Part shown: piece after piece, positions 24,150 through 41,019 of the stretch
Layout of the letters: the number at the start of each line of letters is the position of its first letter
Position numbering within the stretch: the stretch's first letter is position 1
The notes under the pieces: generated by a model
Database searches by the model: none
What the model saw: the letters and a program-made list of their open reading frames with translations, nothing else
Told to the model about the DNA's origin: nothing
Assembly: GCF_019097595.1 (NCBI RefSeq)
Contig: NC_080715.1
Location: forward strand, 8,831,073-8,895,072
From: Hemibagrus wyckioides
Lineage: Eukaryota; Chordata; Actinopteri; Siluriformes; Bagridae
Direction: 5' to 3'
Length of the DNA stretch: 64,000 nucleotides
Program-made: the position numbers and the translations under genes

Positions 24150-25205
24150 CTCAACAAGATTTTGATCAGACTTTAAGCTTTCATTTCCTGATCTAAAAAT
24201 ATTGGAACATTTGACTGACAGGTGTTTCTTTTAGCCCAGGTGTTAGATTTAGTGTTTAATCAGTTAATAGCTCTGAATGGTCTACTCTTGGTTTGAGCCC
24301 TGGGTTTCACCTGTGGATACTGTTGTTAAAAAGGACAAACCAACATGAAGACCAGAGAGCTGTCTCGGGGAGAAAAGCATGCCATTTTGAAGCTGTGAAA
24401 AGAGCTAATCGATTAGAGCCACTGGCCAAGCATGGGTATAGCTGATACATCCAGGCAGGGAAGAGGTTCTGGTGAGGGAATGAGTGATTATAGCTGCTAT
24501 AACCTGTTATAAAAGGTATCAGGAGTGAACATTCTCAGTATTAGATGCATTATTTTCCTATCCCATCACAACACCCAGTGTTTTATTATTAGATTTAATG
24601 ATGGAATGAGTGAACATCAGTCCATACAGGTGTATTATATTATTTCACGTGTTAGCCTTGATAATATTAATTCCTTCAGTGTTCTTGTGAATAAATGAAT
24701 GCAGTAATGAATGTTCATTATGGGAATTAAACTAGCACCCACTATCAATGGCTTTGTTGTGTTGTGTTTGTGACAAGCATCTTATCTTCCTGGTTTGCAC
24801 TTGCACGATTGTACCAAGGATGCAGTAACATTCCTGATGAGATCTAGCGCAAATGGCAGAGAGTTCCCTGCGGGTGTGGTCATCAGGTTCGACAGAAGAG
24901 CTGTTGTCATGTTTTCCAGCCTGTTGAATAAACACAGGCTCAGCTGTATGCATGTACTCTCCAGATTAAATAACCAATTCATTTACTGAGATTACCTCTG
25001 AATCGTCAACTGGTCCGGCGTCCTTGAGAAGATCTGGACGAGAATCAGGATATAGCCGGTCAGAGCTTGAGCAGATTCAGGGGTCAGATCTGTTTGGAAT
25101 GGAATTTTGCCTTGCATTCATCTTTTGATCTCAAACCAAATGTCTTCAGTTTATAGCAAAACCAAAAGAATTGCTGTTCCAATACTTCCGGAGGGGGCTG
25201 TACAG
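24150..25205. mobile_element. Degraded Tc1-like element, interrupted
   Basis: 'aaaaatattggaacatttga' and 'gacaggtgtttctt' on the left and 'ccaatacttccggaggggg' on the right match the termini and leader of a fish Tc1 family. A decayed 'MKTRELSRGEKHAILKL'-like start lies near 24345. The middle (about 24540-25010) is unrelated sequence without a clear family. No transposase frame survives. Confidence 0.5.
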
Positions 25206-26362
25206 TATATTGGGTCTCATTTATCAAACCGGACTCTCAATTTGTAAATCATCTGCAGGAGCATTTACATGAGAACTTTATATGTGATCGTGAAAATCCA
25301 AATTTGTAAAACATTTCGAAAGAGTTACTGCGCTTTTAGGTAATGTATGTTTCAGTGACCTTTTATGACCCTCAATTGAACAGATTCAGATCTTAGCTTA
25401 GCTTAGCATTTCTGAAATTATATATACAGATTGTAGAATACAGAAGTGTATTATTTATATCCACTTACACCCAACTGTAATGGAAATGTGAAATTTAGTT
25501 GTTTCATATTAATGACATGAACGGTGCCATGAAACAAAATCAAGTTTAAGTCTATTGTTGTCGATGTGCTGCAGTAGCTGAGCTGCATTACTGGACGTTT
25601 TTGCTCATGGCATGCTTAGATGTTCTTTCACTGTTTAGTTGTCATTTTCAGCTCTCTCTGATCCTTTTGTTTTTATTTCAGTTTGGCCTGAACACCTTTC
25701 CAAATTGATCGATAGATAAGGTGTTATCCACACCACCTCATTTATAACACTATGGTTAACCTCAGGACAACTTCCACCTGTCTTGATTATAAATGATCAT
25801 TTATAGTAGACTTTCACCAACACTTTGAAGCCACATATCCCGCCTTTGACTGGATGTGGTTAGGAAAGCTGGCAGAGCAGCAGAGCTTCTTCAGAAGAGT
25901 GTGGTTTAATGTGTGTCATGCTGTGTTTTTTAAGACCAGTCATATAGGATAAACACTTATTATGCAAAAATGAGCAATGCACACTACTCTGTAGCTTTGT
26001 ATTACATTGAAGTATATATCATTTCTTTCCCACTGGATGGAAAACAGCCTTAGCACACAGAGGAGTGAATTTAGCAACAAGGAACAATTTGGGCTTAAAA
26101 AAAAAATGAAATGACGCTTGACTAAGTAATGTGTAGGATGTCAGACGGAACTGAAGGTGAATGTGTTGAAGTTCAAGGAAATGGAAACCACGCGTGAGTG
26201 TGTTCATGTGTGAGACTCAGAGGGAGGCACAGAGTGAAAGCAGGAGAACGTGTAGGTAGTCCTTCATGTTCACTTACTGACTCCAGACTAAAGCACTGAA
26301 AATGAGCCTGTCTTCACGATCAACATAATTTTTTTTAGATTACAGTCTTTCCTCCATTATCC
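25206..26362. promoter_or_regulatory. Region upstream of BTLA
   Basis: No TATA box was found close to the BTLA ATG. A nine-codon upstream frame (ATG at 26302, TAA at 26326-26328) would lie in the leader if transcription starts before it. 'tttttttag|attacag' at 26328-26344 could also be an acceptor for an untranslated exon. Otherwise unremarkable single-copy-looking sequence. Confidence 0.35.
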
Positions 26363-28975
<2,613 letters not shown>

Positions 28976-29046
28976 AAACTTAATAATCTGGGGGATAATT
29001 CAGGAGATCCTTAGAATTTTATTGATCTATGTTAAAGGTGGAGGGA

Positions 29047-29052
29047 AATAAA
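29047..29052 (+). terminator. BTLA polyadenylation signal candidate
   Basis: 'aataaa' 72 bp after the stop codon. It gives a short 3' UTR; longer forms cannot be excluded. Confidence 0.5.
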
Positions 29053-29966
29053 CAGCGGTGTGAGCACTGTGATACGCAAACCAGGAGCTATAGTTAGTGT
29101 AAAGTGTTCTCAGGGCACAACATCCATGCATGTACAATTGGGAATCTTTTTAGAGTAAAAGACTTCCCAAAGATCCCACTTATGATCACATCGGTTTAAT
29201 GTCTCATGTTTAAGACCAATGGTGCAAATATGTACCTTCGTTTGAATGTACAGTATTCATACCTTTATATGTTTCATGTGATCAGCACTTTCAGTCATGT
29301 TTTTCAGTGACTTTCAGTCATGCTGTTCACATGACTTTCTGCACTTTCAGCACTATCTTATATAAAATGAAACGAAACACGTATCTGTAGCGTGTTGGAA
29401 AGGTTCACGGAAAGACGATGCCGGAGGTAGGCGTTAAAATCACACCCTAGCCTTTTTTTTGTTTTTATACCTCTATCACTGCAGGTGTGTGATCCTCACC
29501 TGTCACTTCCCTCGACTCCTCCCCCATTCAATATCAATATATAGACAACATAATTCATACGTTTTTAACAACAGAGGTTTAGATTAACTTCTTGACATTC
29601 ATTTCAAGTGACCAGCCAATCTGGCTTAAAATAGTAACCGTAACAACTTGTACGCTAGCTGATAGTAATCTCCACCACTGTGTGATTAAAAAAAACCCAC
29701 AACAGTGGTCTGTGATGTCCCTTAGAACCCATATTGACAACCATGGAGTTGTTGACCATTTATTTTCTTCTCTGAGAAGATCTTTCAGTTTTCCTACTGA
29801 TATTTAGGATCTTAATTCTGGCTTGTTTATTTAATGCAGTATGTGATTTACATTAGGACTGTTTTTGCCCTAGTAGGGATATACATTGTACATATAGCTC
29901 TTGTAAAATGTAAGCTTTTTTGTATCATCATATCTCGTTATAATCAAAGAAATCATGCAGTCTAAC

Positions 29967-30018
<52 letters not shown>

Positions 30019-30709
30019 TTAAGCTATTGAAGTGTACTTATAGTAGGCTTGGACTGCGGCTTGTTGGGCGTTCTTTGTCGTTGTTAACTCAGCATGTTTC
30101 TAAATTACTCAGACAGTCTAAACCACTGAGAGTATCTTCATGAGGTTTGCTGTAAGCCGATGTTAGCGGACAAACAAGATACTCTCCCTTACAACTGGCC
30201 TGTATCTGCATATCATTGCACTGTGCTGCTACACAGTGATTTGCTGACCGGATCATTTCATAACTCATGAGCACATAATAAAGTGGGAGTGCTGTTTGTA
30301 AACGTAATTTCAGCGGGCTGTAAAAGACACGCCAATGGAAATGACCCACAGCATGACGTTACAGTGTTCTACATCAGCTCCCACCGCTTTATACATGTGT
30401 ACCAGTGTGATTACATGAGCTATGGAAAAATTGAGTAGCATCAGCTGTTCTACTTTCAGTTACTTAGTAGTAGTCAGGGTCTTAGATAGACCCCTTTTTA
30501 CATCACTGTGGTTTGGGCGCTTCTTCTCTCTCTTTAGCACGGAAACAAATGAAAACAGAATGCAGCCACTGTTTGTATCTTGTTACACAGTTTATTCACA
30601 AACCACAAGAAATAAGTGTAAGATATTGGACTTATAACATGCCACATGTGTAATATTGTATATTTGTACATTAGTATGTGTGATTATTACATGTAACTAT
30701 TATTATATA

Positions 30710-30741
<32 letters not shown>

Positions 30742-31938
30742 GAGCGGGGTGAGTAGGGGGGTTGATGAGTGGGTGAGATAATGTTGTGTGTGTGTGTGTG
30801 TGTTTTATTTGTTTAGTTTGACCTGAGATCTAAAAATAAATGCCACAGACATAAAACTTTTGGTTTTGATTGTTTATATAAATGTATCAGCTCTAGGTTA
30901 ATGCAGTTTCCTTCATTTTTAAAATCATTTATTATTTATTGGACTGTTACCAAATTTTCCATCATCAGCACAAATACAGCAGCAAAATGAACAGTTTAAT
31001 GCCCTAAAGCACACTAACAGAGTGAGATGTTAATGCTGGTTTGTTTTTGGGGTTTTTTTGGTTCCACGCAGTTTTTTTAACGGAAATTGGTGAAAGTCAG
31101 TGGAAAAAGATATGAGTAATCAAGCTGGTGGCTCATCAACAGTTCAAGTTGAAGGAACATGTGGTAATGAGAGCTGAGACCACATGTTAAGACAGAATAG
31201 TATTATGTTTACTGGGCCTGGATAATCGTTAATGCCTTTAGTCTGGAACTTTCCAGCTTCTGTAAAGGTTATCCACCACGATGAAAGCAATTCATTCATA
31301 TTTCGTCTGTTCATGAATGACGTGTGAATATTACTAAGATCCCGCTTCTCATTAAGGTTATGGCTGATATTATCATTTGTAACGAAAACGTTGTGAAATA
31401 GAATGCCGAGCAGAAGCATGCTCACTGGTGACTTGTGGAAACTGCTGTGTGTGTCGTGATTATGAGAGGGAATGATCATGGCTGTAGAAATAATCAGGAG
31501 ATATAGACAACAGAAAAGAACGAGTTGATTCTGGAGAAATGGGAGATGACTACAGCCCAACGTTTTATTATTTCTATATGTATTAATAGTGGTAGAGGTA
31601 ATGGTAATGGAAATGGGAATGAAAGCAGTGGTAGTAATAGTAGCAGTAGTAGTGATGGTAGCAGTAGTGAAAGTGGTGGTAGTAGTAGTAATGTTAGCCT
31701 TAGTCGCTGAACCTATGTTGCTTCTGTTGCTATTATTATTATACGTTTTAACTGCAGTTGATTCCACATTTTTGCACACTTCTTGTTGGTTTTCACTTAT
31801 ACGCCTAGATTCTCTGTCTCACACTCATTCTCACTCTCACACACACACAAACTTTTAGCACCTCTTTTTCACACACACACATACACACACACCCACACAC
31901 ACACGTGCACATGCATACACACACACTTTTAGTACATC

Positions 31939-31979
<41 letters not shown>

Positions 31980-32029
31980 TTCTCCTTCTCTCTGTCACTT
32001 TTCTATCTCTTTCTATCTCTGGTTAAGGC
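29053..32029. other. Intergenic sequence with several microsatellites
   Basis: (ATA)n at 29966-30017, (GT)n at 30714-30740 and 30785-30802, an imperfect trinucleotide/hexanucleotide repeat at about 31590-31700 (agt/ggt units), (CA)n at 31838-31925 and (CT)n at 31938-31978. The 211-codon minus-strand frame 31779-31144 is threonine-rich because of the trinucleotide tract and is not called. No exon found. Confidence 0.55.
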
Positions 32030-32262
32030 TCTGGGTTGTTGCTCGTAGAATCTGAGTTCAAGCCCCACCACCACCAATCTCCACTGTTGGGCAATTGAGC
32101 AAGGCCCTTAACTCTCCCTGCTCTGGGGTTGCTGTATCATAGCAGCCCCTACGCTCCAACCCCAACTTTCTCCAGCTGGGATATGTGAAGAAAAGTATTC
32201 CACTGTGCTGTAATGTATGTGTGGTGATAATAAAGGCTTCTTGCTATCTATCTATCTTTCTC
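32030..32262 (+). mobile_element. tRNA-derived SINE
   Basis: Box-B-like 'gagttcaagccccacca', then 'caaggcccttaactctccc', ending 'gataataaaggcttcttg' with a (ctat)n tail. The fullest copy of this SINE in the window; the split copy at 1041/3870 shares its ends. Confidence 0.7.
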
Positions 32263-33785
32263 TCTCACTTTTTCCCTCTAACCAAATGGAGCAGGAATAT
32301 AAATTCTGAATCCTAAAACTGGTTCTAAAGTTGTAATTTCTTTGGAGAAACCATGGGCTTTTAGCCCTTGGCACTGGATAATGCATTGCATCATTGTTTG
32401 CCTGGGTTATGTTTATGTTTTTATTAAGTGCTCAATCTGCCTAGCACTTCTAGCAATGCAACAAAACAGATTTACAGAAATCCAGATGTAGATATATCTC
32501 AGCTGACAGTGGGAAGAAAAACTGCTTACTAAACAGTAGCCACCAAGGAAGCGTTGGTATGCAAACTGATCTACAAAAGAGTTTGCCCCCATTTTGGTTT
32601 GAGACTGGCATGCAATTTGAGCATCGTGCACAAGGCAGCATGCACAGTGTTGAGGGAAGTTTGCATTTAAAATCAGCACAAAAAAGGCTGGAGACATGGG
32701 AGCTGAGATGACGTATTCTGTTAAATATTTAAAAGTCAACTTGATATAAAATGGACAAAGAGCAGTCCATATGACAGATCATGCCTGTTGGAATACACTG
32801 CTTCACATTAAGGCCAAATAATGAGGCCACAATAGAGACAATCTAGTATTTATTTATTTGTTTGTTTGTTCATTTGTCCAGATCTGACCACTTTTACAAA
32901 TCTGCATCAAAACATATTTCTAACCCTAACCCTAACCCTTGGCCTGAGAGTATCATAGACCTGTCTCAGAAGTTCATTGAACTCAAATCAATGAAACCAA
33001 GTTATATGCTATTATATAGTATATTCCATAGTAATAACAAACATAAAGCCCTGTGCTTGTTAATAAATGCATTCTGAACCATAATTACATTTAACATAAT
33101 TTTACCTCAAGCTATTACATATAACATGTTTTCTTATTTCTTATTATTTCTACTCATTCTTTTTATAATAAATAAATAATTTTAGCATACACATTAATTT
33201 ATACTCACAGTCTAAGCTGGGTTTTCATTTCACTGCAAGTTGTATACTGTATAGAGCTATGTACATGACAAACAAAAGAAAGAAATCAAGACAAATTCAA
33301 GATAAAAAGGAGAAAACTATTAATTGTTTTTATAGAGTCTGAGATTTATTGACCCCTCCTAACACACACCAAACTATTACACTATTCAGACCTAAGGCTT
33401 CAGAAAGCAAGTCACTGATTCTTTTTGTTCTCAACTAAAACTGAGGTTAAATCATTGGTGGATATCCTGTGTCACTGATTAACCAATAAGAGATAATGAG
33501 ATATGGAGATTTTATTTTTTATTACATTTACAATGAAACACTTATATAATGTGTGTTTCTTTCATTTCCAGTGCTTCCTGTGTAAACAGATTGAAAAGAT
33601 TTCCCCTACAAATGAATATATATAATTAAATGGTCTTGCGGATTGTTCCACGTTAGTAAAAGCTGCTTGTCCTCGAATAACTGCACAGCTGTACTTGAGA
33701 TTCTAGTGCAATTCTCTTCATGGTTATTCAGCTTTCTGTCAGGGATCCTGTAATGAATGTGGGTTCTTGCTAGCTGTCATGAACA
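32263..33785. other. Unassigned sequence
   Basis: Contains a short telomere-like run 'aaccctaaccctaaccctt' near 32920-32939 and AT-rich sequence. No exon or repeat family supported. Confidence 0.5.
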
Positions 33786-34030
33786 TTTCTTTCATTGTTT
33801 CAGATCGTAAACGGGCTCTAATGCATTCTCTATGTTGATGTGGTTTATTTTACCAGTTGCTGAAATATACATCTGGTCATCAGCAGAGCAGCTGTAGCTA
33901 ATACCATGTTTATAAATAATTCTACCCAGATGTAATGTATAAGGAGAAAAAGCAGCGGGCCTAGAACAGAGCCTTGTGGAACTTTGAATTTGTATGTATA
34001 AAGAAATCACCATTAACATTTCCAATCTGA
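33786..34030 (-). mobile_element. LINE reverse-transcriptase fragment
   Basis: The minus-strand frame 34025-33792 reads 'YTLHLGRIIYKHGISYSC' then 'SADDQMYIS', the catalytic region of a Rex1/L2-type RT. The usual Tyr of the YADD box is Ser. Isolated fragment. Confidence 0.65.
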
Positions 34031-34384
34031 TAGCCCAGATCTAAAGACTAAGGATATTTACACATTACTAGGTTGAAGTTACATAAGTCAGATTTTCTGC
34101 CTCAGTGTAGCACAGATCTGTTTTTTTTTTTAGTGTAAAAACAAAAGTAACTGCAGGAAATTGATTGTTTCAATATTTATTTATTTATTATATAATATAA
34201 TATTATTGTTTCAATATATATTCAATATTTATGTATGTTCTAATTTAATAATTGTTACTCCTTGTATAGTACAAAATAAAATAATGATATTTACTTTGCT
34301 GTCCTCAAAAAACTGAATTGGTTTGAAAATTTTAGTCACATAATGGAGTTAGGAGTTTATACAGTATTTACATTAAATGTTGTT

Positions 34385-34620
34385 CATAATGTCCAGAAGT
34401 CAGAAAAAGCTTTATTGCCAAGTATGTTTGAGCCTACAAGGAATTTGTTTTAGTGTCACAAGCTTCCAGTACACAGAGACAACAACGCTACAGACAATAA
34501 AGAATAGGATAAGAAGAAAAACACACATATGTAAATATTTAAAAAATGAATAAAATAGAGAAATAAATCGAAAAAATAAAGTAAAATGATTCACGAGCCA
34601 TAGAAAATAAATATGTGCAG
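34385..34620 (-). mobile_element. LINE 3' UTR fragment
   Basis: 'gaaaaagctttattgccaag' and 'tacaaggaatttgttttagt' are the complement of a LINE 3' terminus ending in 'ggcaataaagctttttc'. Confidence 0.55.
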
Positions 34621-35295
34621 GACTGCAGACTCACTGTGAAGCTTGAGCTAGAAGAAGAGTTTTTTACACAGGCAGCAGACAAACACCTGTAGCTTGGTGT
34701 TATTTTGGTGTGTTTTTGTTCAGTCTAGCATCACACCTCAGCTGATGCATACAAATCCTGCCTGCAAGCACTTCCACCATGCACAAACACGCTTCCGGGA
34801 AAGCAAAGAACCCACGTGCCAAAGCAGCATTTCAAAACCTAGTGAGTTACAGCATCAAAACTGCACTTTGCCACTTTCTTCTCTCAATGCATGTTCTGGT
34901 GAAACTGTACAGGAAACTGAAAGGTACAGGAAACTGTACATATTTTGTATATATATATATTCACAATCTAAAAACACCACATAGACACTGCAAATGAACT
35001 CCAAGGATTGAAAATCTTCGAGCCACATACACACTGCACTGGAGACAAATGAACTCGTATGACTGAATGAACTTTGGTCCATAAGGTTTAACTGAACCCC
35101 AAGACCACAACAAAGGATGTGGTGAAGGAAAAGGAGCAATCAAAACATTGAAAGTGTATTACATCACCATGGCCTGAAATAAAAATCCAGACTGATGTTT
35201 GCAGGTAATCACTAGCCTCTTTTTATTCAGGTTCTGTAGTCAGAAAGAAAAACATAAATTGAACTGCTTGTCCATAATGATCATCATCATTATGT
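34621..35295. other. Unassigned sequence
   Basis: Short frames only, with no motif or splice support. Confidence 0.5.
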
Positions 35296-35710
35296 ATGGA
35301 GGCTTTTAATTCTAAGAACCCCACCCCAACTGTGAGGCATGGAGGTGGCAGCATCATGTTGTGAGGCGTGTTCTACCTGAACATCAGAAAACATATGGCA
35401 CCAGACACTTCAGAAAATAGATGGCATTATAAGAAATACGGAAGATATAAAAATTCCAAGGCAACACCTGAAGACATCAGCAAACGATCAGGACAGCCAT
35501 CTTAAACATACCGCTAAAGTTAAATGGCTTAAAGACTGCAATGTATTCACTAGATCTGTTTATGGGAATAAGGAAGAAAAGTATTGTCAGAAGCTTGCGA
35601 AAGGCTACCCCAAGCATTTGATTCATTAAACAATTAAAAGGCAATTCCACCAAAGGTCTGAACTACTGAAAATCAGTAGTAAATAAAAGCTGCCTCTATA
35701 TAAATAAATC
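35296..35710 (+). mobile_element. Degraded Tc1-like transposase fragment
   Basis: 'ccaactgtgaggcatggagg' encodes the 'TVRHGGGSIML' box of Tc1 transposases, and weaker matches to the following catalytic block run to about 35590. Full of stops; no termini found. Confidence 0.55.
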
Positions 35711-36764
35711 TCTCTCTTAGCTATCTATTAGTGAAAAAAAGATACTCTAACTCCAATATATAGCAACATGTAATGTCTTTAGACTAGGTGTTTTATATGA
35801 ACCTAAATGTGTTTGCCATAGAAAGGTTTGGTTTCAGTTCACATCTAAATGTAATTAGGTCAAGGGAATGCTAACACCTTACACAGGAAATGCTAACTTT
35901 CTCCCTAGATTTATGTAGTGCACGGTGAGCGCTATAAATCTCTAGAGAGTCTGTGGTTGAAAATCGAATCTAATCAATGCTCAATTATGCTGCAGCTTTA
36001 TTTTAACTCCTGTCAGTGAAGACACATATAATTGCTTTCTACGGCAGCTGTACTCATGCTAAATCACGTGAATCGGAAAGTGCTTTGGCTCAGTGCACGT
36101 TATGTTGATGGCCCAAATATGCAGAAAGTCTCTGGTAATTTAGGAAAATTGCAAGCTCCTCAGAATATTGTGACGTTTGAATGATTTGTAAATCCCGTAG
36201 GGAGACTGACTTGTACTTGGATATTTCTGTTCTTAGGGCTAACGATTTCCTGGTATGGATAGTCCCACATAGACACCCATAAAATCTTTACTTCCTAAAT
36301 ATAATTTTCTTACTTCACACTTACTTCAGTGGATAATTGTCAAGATTTTGGAAAGATGCCGCCAGTCAGACCCAAGTGCATGATAAAACTTTATTACTTT
36401 ATTAAACTTAAAACAACACTTAACAACACAGTGTAACTTGGACTTGACACAAAATAAACAAAACACAAACACCTGAAGACATGAAGGCGTCACTGAAACA
36501 TGGAGGAACATAATAAAGAGCCTAAAAACCAAAAAAGACGAGGAACAATGACTTCACAAAGATACAAAAAGGCAGGTATAATAGAGCAACACGTTAGGAA
36601 TAATGGGAAACAGATGACAACACATGTTGACGCAACCACTTGACATTAAACAAGCTGTAGCAATACCCCTGTCAGAACCCCCTCTGGTTGTCTGGCAGGG
36701 AATTGTCCCAGTAGTTCTTGGCAATAATCTCATCACTCACTGTATACATGCCATATGATCATAA
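35711..36764. other. Unassigned sequence, possibly an LTR-element end
   Basis: 'cctgtcagaaccccctct' near 36669-36686 resembles the border of a Gypsy-type LTR, but no second LTR or coding part was found. Confidence 0.3.
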
Positions 36765-36862
36765 AAAGCCAAGTCAAGAAATGTTATTTCAACCATATAT
36801 AGCTGATGCAGTACATTGTGAAATGAAACAACGTCCCTACAGGACCCTGGTGCTACAGCATG
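36765..36862 (-). mobile_element. L2-like LINE 3' UTR fragment
   Basis: 'gccaagtcaagaaatgtt' through 'aggaccctggtgctaca' matches the reverse-oriented tail at 6669-6765. Confidence 0.65.
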
Positions 36863-36924
36863 TTTATACTGAACACACTTTTAACAAATTTAGTAATGTT
36901 CGACTTTAATTACACTGTTTTAGG

Positions 36925-37145
36925 AGAGAAAGGACTTATAATCTCACTATCCAGTGCCATCCAGAGGAGTATGGGTCCACTTTTTAGTCTGGTTCCACTC
37001 AAGATTTCTTCTTTATGTTATCTAAAGATGTTTCTTCTTGCAACTTTTGCTCTGATTGCTCATTGGGCTTCTAAACCCACATCCAGATTTCTGTAAAGCT
37101 GTTTTGTGTCTTAAAACCACTGTATAAATACAGCTGATTGAACAG
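36925..37145 (+). repeat. Retroposon-like interspersed repeat, copy 3
   Basis: 'ggttccactcaagatttctt' and 'tttctgtaaagctgttttgtg' match the blocks of the copy at 1-490. Confidence 0.6.
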
Positions 37146-39539
37146 GGAACAAAAGCAGGCTGAGACTAAGGTGTGATTCCATTGCAGAATTTATTAGAAT
37201 AGAATTGGTGCAAAGTAAATGGCTAGACACAATTATATTGTGAATTGGAATTATAAATGTGTTACATTCCCTCTTATTGAAAGGGTCATAACATTACAAT
37301 GATTATTTACATACAAAATGAGATATATGTGAGGCATTAATTGACGCATTATTTGCATGAGACTCAGGTGCCAAGAATGCTTACTCATCCTCCTCTGGTT
37401 GAGACTGTCTATTCTTTTCATTTCCTTTTTTCAGCCTCCATTACTTTACCCTATTAGGTATAAAACCCCAGCATCCCCCACTAAAAACACCCTCCCTCTG
37501 ATTCCACCATCTCTCAGGGTAGAAGGAAGACCTGCAGCAACTCATCATTGGTAGTCATCAAACCACATATAACAGATCTACCATTTCCTGACGTACTTAA
37601 CGCTTTCTACCAGAGACCACAAAAATGGACTTTGCAACTGTTTTGTTGTGTCTATGTTCAGCATTGAATATATTTGTCATGTGACAAAACAGTGCTGGTT
37701 AATGATGCATATGAAAGTAGATACTTGGGGCTTTTCAGAAGTATTTCTGTTTTTCCCTAACCTACTGGTGGCAATGTATTCACAGAAATGTTAAAAAAAA
37801 TGTTTTTTTTCACATAAATCTTCAAAGTAAATGTTGATATTAAACTCATTTCTGCTCTCTGAGATGCCACAAGTGCTTGGTCATAATAACCTAAAATCTG
37901 AAGGTGTTATCTTCAACTACTAAATTTCTATGTAAGGTAATCCTTACATAAGAAATCCTTACGTAAGAAAGGGAAAACACACATCTAACAATGAAAGCTA
38001 ACAGAGTCCTGACTCATTTTGTTTCAGAACTGTGACAGTAAAATAGTTGATTTATTTATACTGATAAAACATTTCGGATAATCGATTTCCATTTTGTAGA
38101 ATAGATTGCTAGTGTACTGATAAAAAGGGCTGAACAAGCACTTATTATTCCCTTCCTACATGGTCACTGACAGACTACAAATCACTTCTGAAAGTTAGAA
38201 TGATCCTGTACTGTTTTAAGATTACATAAAAAAAACCATTGCTCAATCAGTGTTCAAGAGTTTTTTTTTTAATATTCGAAGCAGGAGGAAGTCTTCTGCT
38301 TTATAAACTGTCATACCACAACCACACATACACACACACACACACATACACTGCTCTTCAGTTGGCTGTACAGTCCAATCACACCACGTGCTTTCTATGA
38401 ACTTTGTGAAGAGTAAATTTAACTCAGGTGATTTTCTTATGTGCAAACCACACAGCTTGATATCCTTTTTCACTTCAGCTCCATTTCCTCTTTCAGTAGT
38501 AGCTACTTTACATGTGGGGTAACAGAAGATATGAGATCACAGGGAAATACTTTGCCAGCTTCAGTGAAATAAACTGGGCAAGTATGTAATAGTCAGGGTT
38601 AGGGTGTCAGATTAGCACTTTGAACAAAAACAAAACAAATAAAACCTCAGCCCTGTAGGTATACACTGCTTTAGCTTTATATCTGGGGTCAAAAGGGGTC
38701 ATGACGTACAGTTTCCCTTGGCTGAGCATGCACATGATAATAAACATTTTCTTTCCTACAAGTAGCAATCACATATTAATTCAAGCAAATCCTATCGTAC
38801 TTTTATATAATAACTAAATAATGTACTAAAACAAGAAAAAAGCACAAAGAAATGAGGTTAGTTTAGAAGGACCCTTTTCATTTGCCATTCAGAGCCTGCT
38901 CTATGGCCTAGAAAGTTCTAGAAGTAACAGTATGTGTTGAACAGCACAAGTAAAATTCAGACATGTTGGGTTTTAAAAATGGATGAGGTTCTGGTGGTCA
39001 GTGACACATGCTATGATGGTATGATGTAGCAGTCTTGTACTTTCCCTTTAGGTTAAAATGTTGTGAGTGAAGCGTTATTACCATTTCTACCATTATTAGC
39101 ATTTCTGATGACCTTAAACAGAAGGCGATTTTTCTTGTGCAACACTTTCAATTCAATACACAGAGATGACTGTAAAAAGTTGAAGTATATAACAAAAATG
39201 TACAGTATTTAACATAATTCTGTTGATTTTAGCACAATTTGTCACAGACCATTTTCAGATTATTTGTCTGTTGAGATCTTCTTAATATCTTTATCAGATT
39301 AATGGACTAGATAAACAAATATATACAGTTAGTGTCAGGGTTGGGCCTCGTTTGGCAGCGTATGAGTCAGTTTAATAAAAATGGACCATGGGAATTATTC
39401 TCAGAATCGTACGAAAGTATAATCTGTAATTAAGGGTTTAGTCTCTTTGTGGAACATAAATAGCTTGCAGGTCTCCACTTGCATGGCAGGTTTTTGGCCC
39501 GGGCAGTTAGAGAATAATGATGATTGCTCAATTGCATAA

Positions 39540-39573
<34 letters not shown>

Positions 39574-39985
39574 GGGGTATAACACTCATTCAGATCAGTG
39601 CATGAATTTGGTGTTGACTTCATTTCAGCAGTCATTGTGGGTTTTTATCAGTCCAACCACTAATAGAAGAATGAATCACTTCCCTTTAATACCTTTATAT
39701 TCCTCCAAACACTTTTTAGGAAGCTGCTGGGATGACATTGTGGTTATTATTTTAATCACCACAAATTAATATACTGAAGCCACTAGATAAGGTTCTTGTA
39801 ACTATCAGTTACTTACAGTCATACCACAAGTGAAGTTTCCTCAGATTTATTTTGTGACCATGAAATATTTCAACAATTGCAAGCATTAAGACGATTCATA
39901 ATATTACACTTTATGCATAAGTGAAGTGAAGTGAAGTGAAGTGAAGAGAATTTTTCACCCATTAACCAAATAGTTTACTAGAGGT
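37146..39985. other. Unassigned sequence with (CA)n and (GT)n tracts
   Basis: (CA)n at about 38325-38346 and (GT)n at 39541-39568. Around 39283-39355 lies a segment found again at 40769-40850. No coding exon supported. Confidence 0.5.
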
Positions 39986-39989
39986 CACA

Positions 39990-40401
<412 letters not shown>

Positions 40402-40469
40402 TCTGTTTACAAACACTTGTTCAAACATTACATGTTTCAGCATACATGCACAAACTTTTTCAATCCGAC

Positions 40470-41009
40470 ACACTGTTTTGCACTTTATACCTTACAGTCT
40501 TATTGCACTAATTATACTGCTTTTTGAATGTTTACATTTATCTTCATGTTCATGTTTACATCTGTCTTCATATTATTTGCACCTTAGAATATATTTGTAT
40601 ATTTGTATATTTAATAGAATTCACTGTTTACACTTACTCAGATATATATCCATTCAGTTGTTCAACTTATTTTTCATTGGTTTATTTATATCTATTTATT
40701 ATAAGTATACTGCTGATACCGTCACAAACTCTTTTTTGTTGCACTGACTGTAATTACAATGTTAATACTGACTTCTTAATATCTTTATCAGATTAATGGA
40801 CTAGATAAACAAATATATACAGTTAGTGTCAGGGTTGGGCCTCGTTTTGGCAGCGTCGCAAAATCTACCGTCACAAAATCTGTTTTTTGTTGCACTGACT
40901 GTAATTACAATGTTAATACTGACGAGAGAAGAGAAACGGTATTTCGATTCCTCTGTGTCTGCACATATGGTGGTATTGACAATAAAGAACCTTGAACCTT
41001 GAACCTTGA
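40470..41009 (+). mobile_element. LINE 3' UTR with internal filler insertion
   Basis: Ends 'ggtatttcgattcctctgtg...gacaataaag' with an (aaccttg)n tail. Inside, 'ttgttgcactgactgtaatt' occurs twice (40738 and 40890). Between the two copies sits the segment shared with 39283-39355. Confidence 0.65.
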
Positions 41010-41019
41010 ACATGAGATT

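Noticed and set aside
31144..31779. 211-codon minus-strand open frame
   Set aside because: Its first part is Thr/Ile-rich translation of an imperfect trinucleotide repeat. The rest has no motif, and the frame has no splice or promoter support.
32916..32939. Interstitial telomere-like repeat
   Set aside because: Only about three ccctaa units; too short to indicate a chromosome fusion or telomere insertion.
40478..40796. Two hydrophobic open frames of about 90 codons
   Set aside because: They lie in a LINE 3' UTR with an AT-rich composition.
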